DNA from: [Synechococcus] sp. NIES-970
GTDB lineage: Bacteria; Cyanobacteriota; Cyanobacteriia; Cyanobacteriales; MRBY01
Assembly (NCBI GenBank): GCA_002356215.1
Contig: AP017959.1
Span: 2,186,195-2,250,194, forward strand
Direction: 5' to 3'
DNA length: 64,000 nucleotides
The notes under the pieces are model-generated. The model saw only the letters and a program-made list of their open reading frames with translations. It did not search any database and was not told where the DNA came from. Position numbers and translations under genes: made by a program. Each line of letters begins with the position of its first letter. The first letter of the stretch is position 1. This document shows positions 1-8,597 of this stretch, one piece after another.

Positions 1-1
1 A

Positions 2-163
2 TTTGTGCATTCCGATCAAAATATTGTCACTTTAAATACCGTCTTTCCCGAAAAGGAGTGGCTAAATGGGCATATTCACATCAAACTCCTCCGTAAATCA
101 CCATTGAGACCCTCTGTCTTGACACAAAAAAAATTATTTTCAGACAACTGGCCCAACGAATAA
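2..163 (+). CDS. C-terminal end of an upstream gene, unknown product (partial)
   Basis: An open frame runs from the window edge to TAA at 161-163 and gives 53 residues ending DNWPNE. It reads like real protein (mixed charged and hydrophobic residues, no low-complexity run), and its stop lies 13 nt before the ATG of the next gene, a spacing that suggests one transcript with the GGDEF-EAL gene. No family motif is visible in this tail, so no function is offered. The start lies outside the window. Confidence 0.5.
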   Translation, partial: FVHSDQNIVTLNTVFPEKEWLNGHIHIKLLRKSPLRPSVLTQKKLFSDNWPNE

Positions 164-176
164 ACGGATTAAAAAG

Positions 177-1412
177 ATGACAAAAACACAGCCTCCTCGC
201 CCCCATGTGACCGGCCAATCTGACCCCAAAAGCTTTTTTCAAGCTATCAGTCAGGAGTATGAATCTGAATCTCAGATCGGCGTGTTTTGTCTTGTTTTTG
301 ATCGATTTCAGCGGATGAATGAAAACCTTGGCCACAAAGCGGCAAATCTTCTTTTTGCCCAGGCGACAAGACGTTTAAATAAGCTGGTTAGTCGCTACGG
401 AAAATTATTTCATCTCAATGGTTTTGAATTCTGTATCATCCTCAAGCCTCTCCCCAACAAAAAGGCGATCGCCGACATCGCCCAAGAAATTCTCCAGGCT
501 TTTTCCCGGACTTTTTCTGTCACCCATGGCCAAGAAACCTTTGTTAGCGTCAGTATTGGCATCTCTGTTTATGTGCGGGATGGTTTCGACTTCGAAGCGC
601 TCCTTAAAAATGCCCACACAGCAATGCTCCGGGTCAATAAGCAGGGAGGGAATTTATCGATGTTTTATTCCATGGCTTTTAATGTCGGCCTATCAAACTT
701 CACTTCCTTATTGCGCTGGTTTCACCCGACCCATGGCCTCATTTCCCCTCGACAATTCATTCCCCTAGCCGAAGAAACGGGGTTGATTATTCCCATCGGC
801 GAATTTGTTTTACAAAAAGCCTGCCAACAACTGCGGCAATGGAAAATGGCAGGCCTCCAAGACTTCACCCTGTCGGTCAACCTTTCAGCCCGGCAATTTA
901 CCCAATTAGATTTACACCAGCGTCTCAGCCAAATCTTGATCGAACATCAACTCAAGCCCCAGGATATCGAGCTAGAACTTACAGAAAGCACCCTTGTTGG
1001 CCATGGGGATGCCTCGATTCGTCGCCTCAAAGCCTTAAAGACCCTGGGCGTCCAAATTTCCCTCGATGACTTTGGTACCGGGTACTCTGGCCTCAGTTAT
1101 TTACAACATGCTTGCTTTGACACCGTAAAAATTGACCGCTCCTTCATCAACAAAATTCACAGCAATCCCGTCAATGGGGTCATCATTAAGGCGATTATCA
1201 CCATGGCCCATAAGCTCAACCTCAAGGTAATCGCCGAGGGCGTAGAAAGCCAAGAAGAACTCGAATTTCTCAAGCAGTTTAACTGCGATGAGATTCAAGG
1301 ATTTGTTTTTAGTCGCCCGATCCAAGCGGCAGAGTTTGAGCGATCGCCTTTTATGGCAAATGCCTTTGAACGCCTTTTTCACAATGACAAAAGCCTGGTG
1401 TTAGCTGCCTAA
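177..1412 (+). CDS. Degenerate GGDEF-EAL protein, probably non-enzymatic
   Basis: 411 residues, cytoplasmic, no membrane span. Residues about 34-165 match a GGDEF (diguanylate cyclase) fold: metal-type Asp in FDRF (42), and the VSIGIS strand, but the signature is NGFEF at 81-85 instead of GG(D/E)EF. Residues about 170-390 match the EAL phosphodiesterase fold, yet the first strand and helix (roughly 40 residues) are absent and EALLRW is replaced by TSLLRW (176-181). The later motifs survive: LTES near 269, DDFGTG at 297-302, AEGVE near 353 and QGFVFSRP at 374-381. Known biology of these families says loss of the EAL Glu removes c-di-GMP hydrolysis, so I infer a binding, sensing or scaffold role. 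No receiver, PAS or GAF domain is present. Start ATG chosen because it follows the previous stop closely. Confidence 0.85.
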   Translation: MTKTQPPRPHVTGQSDPKSFFQAISQEYESESQIGVFCLVFDRFQRMNENLGHKAANLLFAQATRRLNKLVSRYGKLFHLNGFEFCIILKPLPNKKAIADIAQEILQAFSRTFSVTHGQETFVSVSIGISVYVRDGFDFEALLKNAHTAMLRVNKQGGNLSMFYSMAFNVGLSNFTSLLRWFHPTHGLISPRQFIPLAEETGLIIPIGEFVLQKACQQLRQWKMAGLQDFTLSVNLSARQFTQLDLHQRLSQILIEHQLKPQDIELELTESTLVGHGDASIRRLKALKTLGVQISLDDFGTGYSGLSYLQHACFDTVKIDRSFINKIHSNPVNGVIIKAIITMAHKLNLKVIAEGVESQEELEFLKQFNCDEIQGFVFSRPIQAAEFERSPFMANAFERLFHNDKSLVLAA

Positions 1413-1507
1413 TTCTGCCCGAAAAACTCCCCTAAGACATCCCAGCATTGCCCAGAAGTGGGGTACACTTTTAACCCAGGAAACCCAGACAACACAGGGA
1501 GAAAATC

Positions 1508-2146
1508 TTGGGCATTGAACTGCGCAGCTATGTGTACCTCGATAGCTTGCAACCGCAACACGCATCCTATATCGGAACGGTCGCCCTCGGATTTTTGCCT
1601 CTACCAGGAGATTCGTCCCTCTGGATCGAAGTATCCCCAGGGATTGAGATTAATCGCATTACCGATGTCGCCCTAAAGTCTACTTCTGTGCGCCCAGGGG
1701 TACAGTTCGTTGAGCGTTTGTATGGCCTCCTCGAAATTCACTCTCCCCGCCAAGGGGAAACCAAAGCTGCGGGCCAAGCGATTCTCGATGCCCTCGGCGT
1801 CACCGCCAGAGATTGTCTAAAGCCAGAAGTCGTTTCTAGCCAGATCATCCGCAATATTGACGCCCACCAAGCCCAGTTGATTAACCGCAACCGCCGGGGA
1901 CAAATGCTCTTGGCAGGTCAGACGCTCTATGTACTTGAAGTGCAACCCGCTGCCTATGCTGCCCTCGCCGCCAATGAAGCGGAAAAATATGCCCAGATTA
2001 ATATTCTTCAAGTGACGGCGGTGGGGAGTTTTGGGCGGGTTTATCTCGGCGGAGAAGAGCGAGATATTATTGCTGGTTCCCAAGCGGCGTTAGCAGCTTT
2101 GGCCAATGCCCCTGGCCGGCCCCGTATCCAACAACATCAAGAATAG
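1508..2146 (+). CDS. ccmP: Carboxysome shell protein CcmP (tandem BMC domain)
   Basis: 212 residues. The sequence, including [14 protein letters not shown] at the start, HASYIG, the [11 protein letters not shown] strand and [15 protein letters not shown] in the middle, is recognisable as CcmP, the beta-carboxysome shell pseudohexamer built from two bacterial-microcompartment domains (about 1-100 and 101-205). CcmP trimers stack in pairs and carry a large gated pore thought to pass metabolites such as 3-phosphoglycerate or RuBP. The gene is alone here: no ccmKLMN or rubisco gene is in the window, matching its usual satellite position in cyanobacteria. The start codon is TTG, supported by a purine-rich AGGGAG a few bases upstream and by the family N-terminus beginning exactly there. 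A TACACT box at 1464-1469 could be the -10. Fourteen nucleotides separate it from the pentapeptide gene, so cotranscription is likely. Confidence 0.93.
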   Translation: MGIELRSYVYLDSLQPQHASYIGTVALGFLPLPGDSSLWIEVSPGIEINRITDVALKSTSVRPGVQFVERLYGLLEIHSPRQGETKAAGQAILDALGVTARDCLKPEVVSSQIIRNIDAHQAQLINRNRRGQMLLAGQTLYVLEVQPAAYAALAANEAEKYAQINILQVTAVGSFGRVYLGGEERDIIAGSQAALAALANAPGRPRIQQHQE

Positions 2147-2160
2147 TCGGCAAGTAACCC

Positions 2161-3069
2161 ATGGTATCCCCTGCACTTTCCGTTCTCCAACAAGGCACTC
2201 TCGCTTGGCATCGATGGCGACAAACCCAGACGGCGATCGCCCTCGATTTACGCCAAGCAGATCTGCAGGGATTGAATCTGCGGGGCATTGACCTGAGCCA
2301 TTGTGATTTGTCCCAGAGTCAGTTAAGCAACAGTCGGCTGATCGCTGCTGACCTAACCAAGGCCAATCTCAGTGGTGCCTTCGGGGAAGAGATGCACTTA
2401 GGAGAGGCGAATCTTCAGTATCTCCACGGTAGTAACGGCCATTTCAGCCATAGCTATTTTGTGGGGGCAGATTTGAGTTTTGCCTGCTTAATCGGGGCTG
2501 ATCTGCGTTATTGTTCCCTTGAAAATGTCAACTTTTTCCGCACGAATTTGATTGGGGCAAATCTCCGCTGTAGCGGCCTAACGGGGGCTAATTTGAGCGA
2601 AACCCAACTGCGCCGTGCCAATTTGAGTGAAACCGATCTCAATGAGGTGAGTTTTAATGAGGCAGACCTGAGTCAGGCGAATCTCTTCGAGGCGGAGTTA
2701 GCTCGGGGGCAATTGTACAAAGCGCAATTGATCGAGGCTAATTTGACCAGGGCACACCTGCATCACAGTTATTTATTTGGGACGAATTTTACGGGGGCAA
2801 CCCTCTGTCAGACAGATCTACGCTGGAGCACTTTGACCTATAGCAAACTGGTTGGTGCAAACCTCCAGGGGGCCAAGCTGCGGGGCGCTGATTTACGTCA
2901 TAGTGATTTTACCGGGGCTAATTTGACCGGGGCAAATCTACGGGGTTGCCAGCTCCAGGGCACAAATTTCCAAGGTGCCAAGCTTGTGGGGGCAAACTTA
3001 GATGAGGTTTCCCTGGGGCAGGCAAATTTACAGGGGGCCGTGATGCCCAATGGCGATCGCCGCCCCTAA
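2161..3069 (+). CDS. Pentapeptide-repeat protein
   Basis: 302 residues made almost wholly of A(D/N)LXX repeats from about residue 30 to the end (for example ADLTKANLSGA, ANLTGANLRG), which fold as a right-handed quadrilateral beta helix. No signal peptide and no membrane span, so probably cytoplasmic. The first 30 residues (LQQGTLAWHRWRQTQ) form a short helical cap. Such proteins are very common in cyanobacteria and mostly of unknown role; a few elsewhere mimic DNA and protect gyrase, but nothing here points to that. Starts 14 nt after ccmP stop, so the two are probably cotranscribed, which hints at but does not prove a carboxysome link. HIP1 sites lie inside both ends of the gene. Confidence 0.9.
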   Translation: MVSPALSVLQQGTLAWHRWRQTQTAIALDLRQADLQGLNLRGIDLSHCDLSQSQLSNSRLIAADLTKANLSGAFGEEMHLGEANLQYLHGSNGHFSHSYFVGADLSFACLIGADLRYCSLENVNFFRTNLIGANLRCSGLTGANLSETQLRRANLSETDLNEVSFNEADLSQANLFEAELARGQLYKAQLIEANLTRAHLHHSYLFGTNFTGATLCQTDLRWSTLTYSKLVGANLQGAKLRGADLRHSDFTGANLTGANLRGCQLQGTNFQGAKLVGANLDEVSLGQANLQGAVMPNGDRRP

Positions 3070-3104
3070 GATAGAATCAAACCTCCCCAAGGAGTAAAAC
3101 ATCA

Positions 3105-3485
3105 ATGGCAGACTCTGGCGATCGCCTGGGAGAAAATCCCCTCCGCAAACTACGCCTTTACCTCTATCTTGTGCCTGTTTTAGGCGCTGGCCCCGCCCTC
3201 TGGCAACTCTATCGACGCTCAGGCGATCGCCGCGAACAACGGGTTGCCCGCCAGGGGGTCACTTTAATGTTCAGTTGGCTCGTGCTGTACCTGAGTTTAG
3301 GCTGGGGCGGCGAACATTTAGCAGACGTGGGTAACTTTCGGCTGCTGTTTTTAAACACCCTCCTCACCTCTGGCTATTTCCTCAGTTGTTTCTTCTTGAT
3401 GCTACAGGTTTGGCGAAAAACAGGTAACACCGAGCCGTTAAACCCTGATGTGATGCCTGAAAATATCCCCCCCAGCAGTCACTGA
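3105..3485 (+). CDS. Small conserved-type membrane protein, function unknown
   Basis: 126 residues with three probable membrane segments: about 17-35 (LYLYLVPVLGAGPALWQLY), 50-68 (VTLMFSWLVLYLSLGW) and 80-103 (LLFLNTLLTSGYFLSCFFLML), and a hydrophilic Pro/Asn-rich tail. A good ribosome-binding site (AAGGAG at about 3089-3094) precedes the ATG. It follows the pentapeptide gene by 35 nt on the same strand and may share its transcript. I recognise no enzyme motif. It ends 52 nt before the convergent glgB stop. Confidence 0.75.
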   Translation: MADSGDRLGENPLRKLRLYLYLVPVLGAGPALWQLYRRSGDRREQRVARQGVTLMFSWLVLYLSLGWGGEHLADVGNFRLLFLNTLLTSGYFLSCFFLMLQVWRKTGNTEPLNPDVMPENIPPSSH

Positions 3486-3537
3486 AGGGGCACTTTCTTC
3501 TAGAACACCCTGTCACTGCCTTGGATTTCCAGCAACC

Positions 3538-5865
3538 TTAGGAAGATACGGCCTGGGCTTTATCGGCTTGCTTCTTTGCTAACATTACCGCCGTTTTTTC
3601 CCGGTCAATCTTCAAGATCACCACACCAAGGGGCGGCAGGCATAGATCGACAGAATAGGGCAGATTGTGAAAACTCCAGTCTTCCGTCCAAACGCCGCTA
3701 AAGTTCAATAAATTACTCCCGCCAAAAACCTCTGCATCACTGTTAAAGATCTCTTGGTAGTGGCCTGCTTCTGGCATCCCAACGCGGTAGTGGCTGTGGG
3801 GTTGGGGCGTGAAATTACACACCACAACTAGAAAATCATTGGGATCCTTGGCCCGTCGAATAAAAGAAAGCACGCTGTTTTGGTTGTCAGAGCAATCAAT
3901 CCACTGGAAACCCTCTTCCTCAAAATCTCGCTCATAAAGGGCTGGCTCTTGTTTATATAAGCCGTTGAGCGTGGTAAAAAAGCCCCGTAATTTTTGGTGA
4001 GGTTCATGTTGTAGCAAATCCCAGTCCAGGTCATCCCACTCATTCCACTCATTCCACTGGCCAAACTCCATACTCATGAACATGGTCTTTTTGCCAGGGT
4101 GGGCAAACATATAGGAAAACAGTGCCCGGACATTCGCAAACTTTTGCCATGGATCCCCAGGCATTTTACCGATGATCGAACTTTTCCCGTGGACCACCTC
4201 ATCGTGGGAAAGAGCCAGCATATAGTTTTCATTGTTGTGGTACCACATACTGAAGGTGATGCTGTTTTGGTGATGCTGCCGGAACCAGGGATCCATCTTG
4301 AAATACTTGAGGTTGTCATGCATCCAGCCCATATTCCACTTGAGGTTAAATCCTAATCCCCCCAAGTAGGTGGGACGAGAAACCATCGGCCAAGCCGTAG
4401 ATTCTTCCGCCACGGAAATAATCCCTGGATAGTATTTAAAGATTAAGTTATTGGTCTGCCGGAGAAATTCAACCGCTTCGAGGTGTTCATTGCCACCGTA
4501 GTCATTGGGTAACCATTCCCCCTCTTCACGGTCGTAGTTGAGGTAGAGCATCGATGCCACCGCATCTACGCGAATCCCGTCAATGTGATATTTATCGAAC
4601 CAGAAAAGGGCATTGGCGATGAGGAAATTACGAACTTCGTTGCGGTTGTAGTTAAAGATTAAAGTTCCCCAACCCTTATGTTCTCCTTTGCGGGGGTCGG
4701 CATGTTCATAAAGATGAGTACCGTCGAAATAGGCTAAACCATGGGCATCCTTGGGGAAGTGGCCAGGCACCCAATCCACAAGTACACCGATACCATTGGC
4801 ATGGCATTGGTCAATGAAATACATCAAATCTTCGGGATTCCCAAAGCGGGAAGTGGGGGAATAGTAGCCCGTGACTTGGTAGCCCCAGGAACCATCGAAG
4901 GGGTGTTCGGCGATGGGTAAAAGCTCAATGTGGGTGTAACCCATTTCCTTGATGTAAGGGATGAGTTTATCGACCAGTTCGTAATAGCTAAGATAACGCG
5001 CGCCGGTTTTATGGTCATTGACGGGAATAGGATCCACTTCGCCGGAAAGCAGTTTCATTTTTTCAGCGGCGGAACCGTGGAGCCAGGAACCGAGGTGCAG
5101 CTCATAGATGGAAACAGGATTTTTGAGGGGATCTTGTTTAGCCCGTTGCTCTAGCCAGGCGTGGTCTTGCCATTGATATTGGTCGAGGTCGGTGACGATG
5201 GAGGCAGTGTCGGGGCGCACTTCCCGGAAAAAGCCGTAGGGGTCGGATTTTTCATAGATATGGCCGTGTTGATTTTTGATTTCGTACTTGTATTTGGTGC
5301 CAGGGCCGAGGTCAGGGATGAAAATCCCCCAGATGCCCACATTTAAGCGGCGCATTTGGTGTTTGCGGCCATCCCAACTGTTGAAATCACCTAGTACGGA
5401 GACGTTGCGGGCATTAGGGGCCCAGACGGCAAAATATACACCTTTAACGCCATCGACTTCGACGAGGTGTGCCCCTAGTTTGTTGTAAATGCGGTGGTGG
5501 TTTCCTTCACCAAAGAGGTGTAAATCGAGGTCACTGATGTGGGGTGCTTCGGCAAAGGCGTAGGGGTCGTTGATCGTGATTTGGCGATCGCCTTCCTGGA
5601 GTTTGAGTTGATATTTTGGTGTGGTGTCACTGTGGAGGGTGCATTCAAAAAAGTGGGGGTGGTGCACCGGGGCCATGGGATGTTCTGTTTGGGAAGCGGT
5701 ATCAATCACCCAGGCTTGGCTTGCGGAGGGAAGATAGGCACGGATTGACCAAATTGTCGGATTGGGATCGTCGTTGCCTGGGTGACAGCCAAGGACCGCG
5801 TGGGGGTTGTCGTGGTGATTAGAGACAATTTGGTTGACCTGGTCTTGGGTGAGGAGAGTAGGCAT
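3538..5865 (-). CDS. glgB: 1,4-alpha-glucan branching enzyme
   Basis: 775 residues, the usual GlgB length. It makes alpha-1,6 branches in glycogen by cleaving and re-attaching alpha-1,4 glucan chains, the last step of cyanobacterial glycogen storage. Order seen: N1 domain (about 1-110), CBM48 domain with GVYFAVWAPNARNVSVLGDFN (about 140-230), GH13 (beta/alpha)8 barrel with ELLPIAEHPFDGSWGYQ, the catalytic Asp in DGIRVDAVASMLY (about 427), the acid Glu in SVAEEST (about 486) and the HDE of ALSHDEVVHGKSS (about 554), then a C-terminal all-beta domain. All catalytic residues are intact. The gene stands alone, with 296 nt of noncoding DNA in front. No other glg gene is in the window. Confidence 0.97.
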   Translation of the reverse strand: MPTLLTQDQVNQIVSNHHDNPHAVLGCHPGNDDPNPTIWSIRAYLPSASQAWVIDTASQTEHPMAPVHHPHFFECTLHSDTTPKYQLKLQEGDRQITINDPYAFAEAPHISDLDLHLFGEGNHHRIYNKLGAHLVEVDGVKGVYFAVWAPNARNVSVLGDFNSWDGRKHQMRRLNVGIWGIFIPDLGPGTKYKYEIKNQHGHIYEKSDPYGFFREVRPDTASIVTDLDQYQWQDHAWLEQRAKQDPLKNPVSIYELHLGSWLHGSAAEKMKLLSGEVDPIPVNDHKTGARYLSYYELVDKLIPYIKEMGYTHIELLPIAEHPFDGSWGYQVTGYYSPTSRFGNPEDLMYFIDQCHANGIGVLVDWVPGHFPKDAHGLAYFDGTHLYEHADPRKGEHKGWGTLIFNYNRNEVRNFLIANALFWFDKYHIDGIRVDAVASMLYLNYDREEGEWLPNDYGGNEHLEAVEFLRQTNNLIFKYYPGIISVAEESTAWPMVSRPTYLGGLGFNLKWNMGWMHDNLKYFKMDPWFRQHHQNSITFSMWYHNNENYMLALSHDEVVHGKSSIIGKMPGDPWQKFANVRALFSYMFAHPGKKTMFMSMEFGQWNEWNEWDDLDWDLLQHEPHQKLRGFFTTLNGLYKQEPALYERDFEEEGFQWIDCSDNQNSVLSFIRRAKDPNDFLVVVCNFTPQPHSHYRVGMPEAGHYQEIFNSDAEVFGGSNLLNFSGVWTEDWSFHNLPYSVDLCLPPLGVVILKIDREKTAVMLAKKQADKAQAVSS

Positions 5866-6161
5866 TATGGGAGTTACCGAAACAGTAAATAAAAGGTTTA
5901 TTAAAAAAGTGAATGCAGGAAACCACAGGGGCTTGGGGATGATTGTGACAAAGAGAACTTAGGAGAAATGTCGTGGCTGATACGCCAATCCTGATCCCGC
6001 GTCATGGGGTCTGCTTTTTTCGGGAATGGGAGAAAAAATGATCGATTTAGCCCTATTTTAGAAGACAGATCTTCACTGTAAACGGTTTTAGCAGATCCGC
6101 AATCGTTCCCCTGGGAGATGGTTTGATTTTTTAATCAAAGGGAAAAATCTGGCCTGGAACC
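5866..6161. other. Noncoding gap between gloB and glgB
   Basis: 296 nt without a convincing reading frame. It should hold the glgB promoter (leftward) and the end of the gloB transcript. The only structure I see is a small AT-rich hairpin at 6122-6138 (TTTGATT, T-rich loop, AATCAAA), 24 nt past the gloB stop, which could be a weak terminator. No riboswitch fold was recognised. Confidence 0.4.
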
Positions 6162-6947
6162 TCAAAAAAGGTCGCGCTTGCCCCGTAATTTCGTAAAGGT
6201 GTGCAGGGGATCAGTCGTTTTTAGATTTGCTTGCAGCAGGCGATCGCCACAACGCAAAAACGGATTGGTCTGCTTTTCTAAACCCAAAACTGTCGGAATT
6301 GTCGGTTCCTGTTGCTGCCGTTGGGTCTGCACTCGCCGCAACCGGGCTTGCAGTGCCTCATTTTCTGGATTTATCGTTAGGGAAAACTGAATATTTTTGA
6401 GGGTGTATTCATGGGCGCACCAAATTCGGGTTTCATCTGGCAACCGACAAATCTGCTGCAATGAGGCAAAAAGTTGCGCCGGGGTGCCCTCCCGTAGGCG
6501 GCCGCAGCCATTGGCAAAGAGCGTATCGCCACAAAACAAGTCACCATTTTCTGCGGGCTGAATCGGCGGGAAATAGTAGGCGATGTGGCCCTGGGTATGG
6601 CCTGGGACAAATAAGATCTCCGCTGTACGATCACAAATGTTTAGGCGATCGCCTGCCCTGAGACTGACCGTTTGCCCTGGGATCCGTCCTTTTTCTGAAT
6701 CTACAGCGCTGCCATACACGGGTGCCGTAGGAAAATGTTCTAATAGCTGACGATTGCCGCCCACATGGTCAAAGTGATGGTGGGTAATCAAGATCGCCTT
6801 GAGAGTTAAATTTTCCCTGTTTAGATAATCCAGCACCACGTTACCATCACCCGGATCCACCACCGCGCATTCCCTGGTGACTGGATTTACCAACACAAAA
6901 ATATAGTTGTCGTTAAAGGCTGGTAAGCGAACAATTTTCACTGTCAA
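6162..6947 (-). CDS. gloB: Hydroxyacylglutathione hydrolase (glyoxalase II)
   Basis: 261 residues, full length for the family. It hydrolyses S-lactoylglutathione to D-lactate and glutathione, the second step of methylglyoxal detoxification. The metallo-beta-lactamase metal site [11 protein letters not shown] is at about 55-65, the second His/Asp ligands are in [12 protein letters not shown] (about 115) and CGDTLF (about 139), and the C-terminal substrate domain carries [12 protein letters not shown] (about 173). The ATG at 6945-6947 gives the normal N-terminus [17 protein letters not shown]. Lone gene with a HIP1 site inside; nothing in the context adds to its role. Confidence 0.95.
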   Translation of the reverse strand: MTVKIVRLPAFNDNYIFVLVNPVTRECAVVDPGDGNVVLDYLNRENLTLKAILITHHHFDHVGGNRQLLEHFPTAPVYGSAVDSEKGRIPGQTVSLRAGDRLNICDRTAEILFVPGHTQGHIAYYFPPIQPAENGDLFCGDTLFANGCGRLREGTPAQLFASLQQICRLPDETRIWCAHEYTLKNIQFSLTINPENEALQARLRRVQTQRQQQEPTIPTVLGLEKQTNPFLRCGDRLLQANLKTTDPLHTFTKLRGKRDLF

Positions 6948-7009
6948 ATTTTTAAACTCTCTGCTCTGATCATAACGCCATAAGCAATTGTGACAAAAGA
7001 ATCTTGATT

Positions 7010-7243
7010 TTAGTTCTTCTGTAATAATTGAACGAATTCTTCTTTGGAAATTTGAACATCTCTAAGAATTTTGAGCAGTAGACCCTTACCAAGATTTTTA
7101 CCGCTGTGAACCGGAACCGTTACAACTCTGCCATCTCCATGTTTGAGGCGAATGTGACTCCCTTTCTGGCGAGTAATCTCAAAGCCTAGTTTCTGGAGAA
7201 TTTTGATAATTTGCTGAGCATTTACTGTGGGTAGTGATACCAT
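7010..7243 (-). CDS. hicA: HicA-type mRNA interferase toxin
   Basis: 77 residues with the small dsRBD-like HicA (YcfA) fold: [27 protein letters not shown], where the GSH His is the catalytic residue of the family, followed by [22 protein letters not shown]. HicA toxins cut mRNA and tmRNA independently of translation. Its ATG overlaps the hicB stop by one base (TAATG), which implies translational coupling with the antitoxin. The region is AT-rich and lacks HIP1 sites, unlike most neighbours, so acquisition by transfer is plausible. The protein is slightly longer than the shortest HicA forms but otherwise complete. Confidence 0.9.
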   Translation of the reverse strand: MVSLPTVNAQQIIKILQKLGFEITRQKGSHIRLKHGDGRVVTVPVHSGKNLGKGLLLKILRDVQISKEEFVQLLQKN

Positions 7244-7458
7244 TAAACAGTTATTTTTTGGATACCGATAAACTCATTTTTAGATTCTTCTTCTAACTCT
7301 TCAAGACAAAGCTCAATGACTTCTCTCATATTTTTCATGAGTTCGTCAATAGTTTCTCCCTGACTGTAACACCCTTGCAGTTGAGGGACTTCGCCAACAT
7401 AGAATCCATCTTCATCTTTTTCGATTAAAACATAAAATTCAGTATTATTTTTGGACAT
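7243..7458 (-). CDS. hicB: HicB-type antitoxin
   Basis: 71 residues from the ATG at 7456-7458 (a GTG three codons earlier is a less likely start). The partial RNase-H-like HicB fold is clear: FYVLIEKDEDGFYVGEVPQLQGCYSQGETIDELMKNMREVIEL. It has no C-terminal ribbon-helix-helix or HTH DNA-binding domain, so it is the short form; it should bind and inhibit HicA directly. Antitoxin first, toxin second is the less common order for hic loci in enterobacteria but common elsewhere. Expression is probably from a promoter between here and ilvE. Confidence 0.9.
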   Translation of the reverse strand: MSKNNTEFYVLIEKDEDGFYVGEVPQLQGCYSQGETIDELMKNMREVIELCLEELEEESKNEFIGIQKITV

Positions 7459-7496
7459 AATAGTCACCGAATAGATGTTTGTCTAATCTTAGCTTG

Positions 7497-7558
7497 AAAT
7501 AAAAAATGGCACTGAGAAAACACCGTATCTAGATTGTCCATTTCAGTACCATTTATTT
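7497..7558 (-). terminator. Inverted repeat between ilvE and hicB, terminator-like
   Basis: Left arm AAATAAAAAATGGCACTGAG and right arm CAGTACCATTTATTT pair with one G-T and one bulge around a loop of about 22 nt. Read on the minus strand, the ilvE direction, the second arm ends in CCATTTTTTATTT, so the hairpin followed by a T run looks like an intrinsic terminator for ilvE with an unusually long loop. It could instead be the remnant of a small palindromic element; its AT content is well above that of nearby genes. Confidence 0.5.
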
Positions 7559-7597
7559 AGAATATAGAACCTTAAAATCTCAACGTGCTTAAAAATC

Positions 7598-8512
7598 TTA
7601 AGCTAGGGGGATTTTATAAACCCAATCACTAAACTCAGAGTCGCGATTTTCGGTGATCGCCGTTAGTTTTTCCCGTAGCTTTTCGGTGATGGGCCGTTCC
7701 GTGGGTAAAGTATAGTTTTCAACCCGTTTGACGGGCGTGACTTTTGCCGCTGTACCGCTTAAAAAGACCTCATCGGCGATCAGCAATTCCGACTTATCGA
7801 TGGGTCGTTCAACAACTTCGATGCCTAGGTGTTTCGCCACGGTGACAATACTATCGCGGGTAATACCTTCGAGGATATCTTGGTCGGAGCCTGGGGTAAT
7901 CAGTTTGCCGTTCCGGACGATAAAGACATTCATGCCAGACGCCTCACAGACTTTCCCCTGGGAGTTCATCAACAGCGCTTCATCAAACCCAGAGGCGACA
8001 GCTTCAGTTTTCGCCAGGGCAGAGGCAATGTAAGCACCGCTAATTTTACCCCGGAGCGGGAAACTGCGGTCTTCTTGGCGTGTCCAGGAACTAATGCGGC
8101 AGGCGATTCCTTCAGGAGAAAGGTAATCTCCTAACTCGAGGCCATAGACAAAAAAGTCTTTTTCAATATTGTGGAGTCGGGGAGCAATGCCGAGGTCAGA
8201 GGTGTAGACAAAGGGACGGATGTAGAAGGATTTCGTCGGGCGATTTTTTTTGACGAAATCAACGATTACATGCTCGATTTTGTCGGCGGGGAGATCGAAG
8301 TGAAGAAATTTGGCACTATTGCTCAGGCGACGGCAGTGGCGCTCTAGGCGAAATAGGAGAATTTGCTCAGAATTGTTTGGATCAGGAATGCCCCGGAGTC
8401 CCCCAAATGCACCTGTGCCATAGTGGAGGGCATGGGTAGCGATGGAAATATTAGCGTCGGTGAAGGGAACGAATTTTCCTTGGAAGTAGGCGGTGGGGAG
8501 AAAATTGTGCAT
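7598..8512 (-). CDS. ilvE: Branched-chain amino acid aminotransferase
   Basis: 304 residues from the ATG at 8510-8512 (MHNFLPTAYFQGKFVPF, the family start; an in-frame TTG lies four codons upstream). A class IV PLP aminotransferase that makes the last step of leucine, isoleucine and valine synthesis, using glutamate. Seen: HALHYGTGAFGGLRGI near 30, SFYIRPFVY near 95, the PLP lysine in PLRGKISGAYIASALAKTEA (about 153), NSQGKVCEASGMNVF and the EGITRDSI phosphate-binding loop. Length and motifs are complete. Lone biosynthetic gene; a terminator-like hairpin follows. Confidence 0.94.
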   Translation of the reverse strand: MHNFLPTAYFQGKFVPFTDANISIATHALHYGTGAFGGLRGIPDPNNSEQILLFRLERHCRRLSNSAKFLHFDLPADKIEHVIVDFVKKNRPTKSFYIRPFVYTSDLGIAPRLHNIEKDFFVYGLELGDYLSPEGIACRISSWTRQEDRSFPLRGKISGAYIASALAKTEAVASGFDEALLMNSQGKVCEASGMNVFIVRNGKLITPGSDQDILEGITRDSIVTVAKHLGIEVVERPIDKSELLIADEVFLSGTAAKVTPVKRVENYTLPTERPITEKLREKLTAITENRDSEFSDWVYKIPLA

Positions 8513-8597
8513 GGGTTGGGGCAAACGGTAAGGTTCGGGAAAATTACAAGCTAAAACAATGGTGGGGCAGGAATACCGATTTTACCGCACCTGAATC

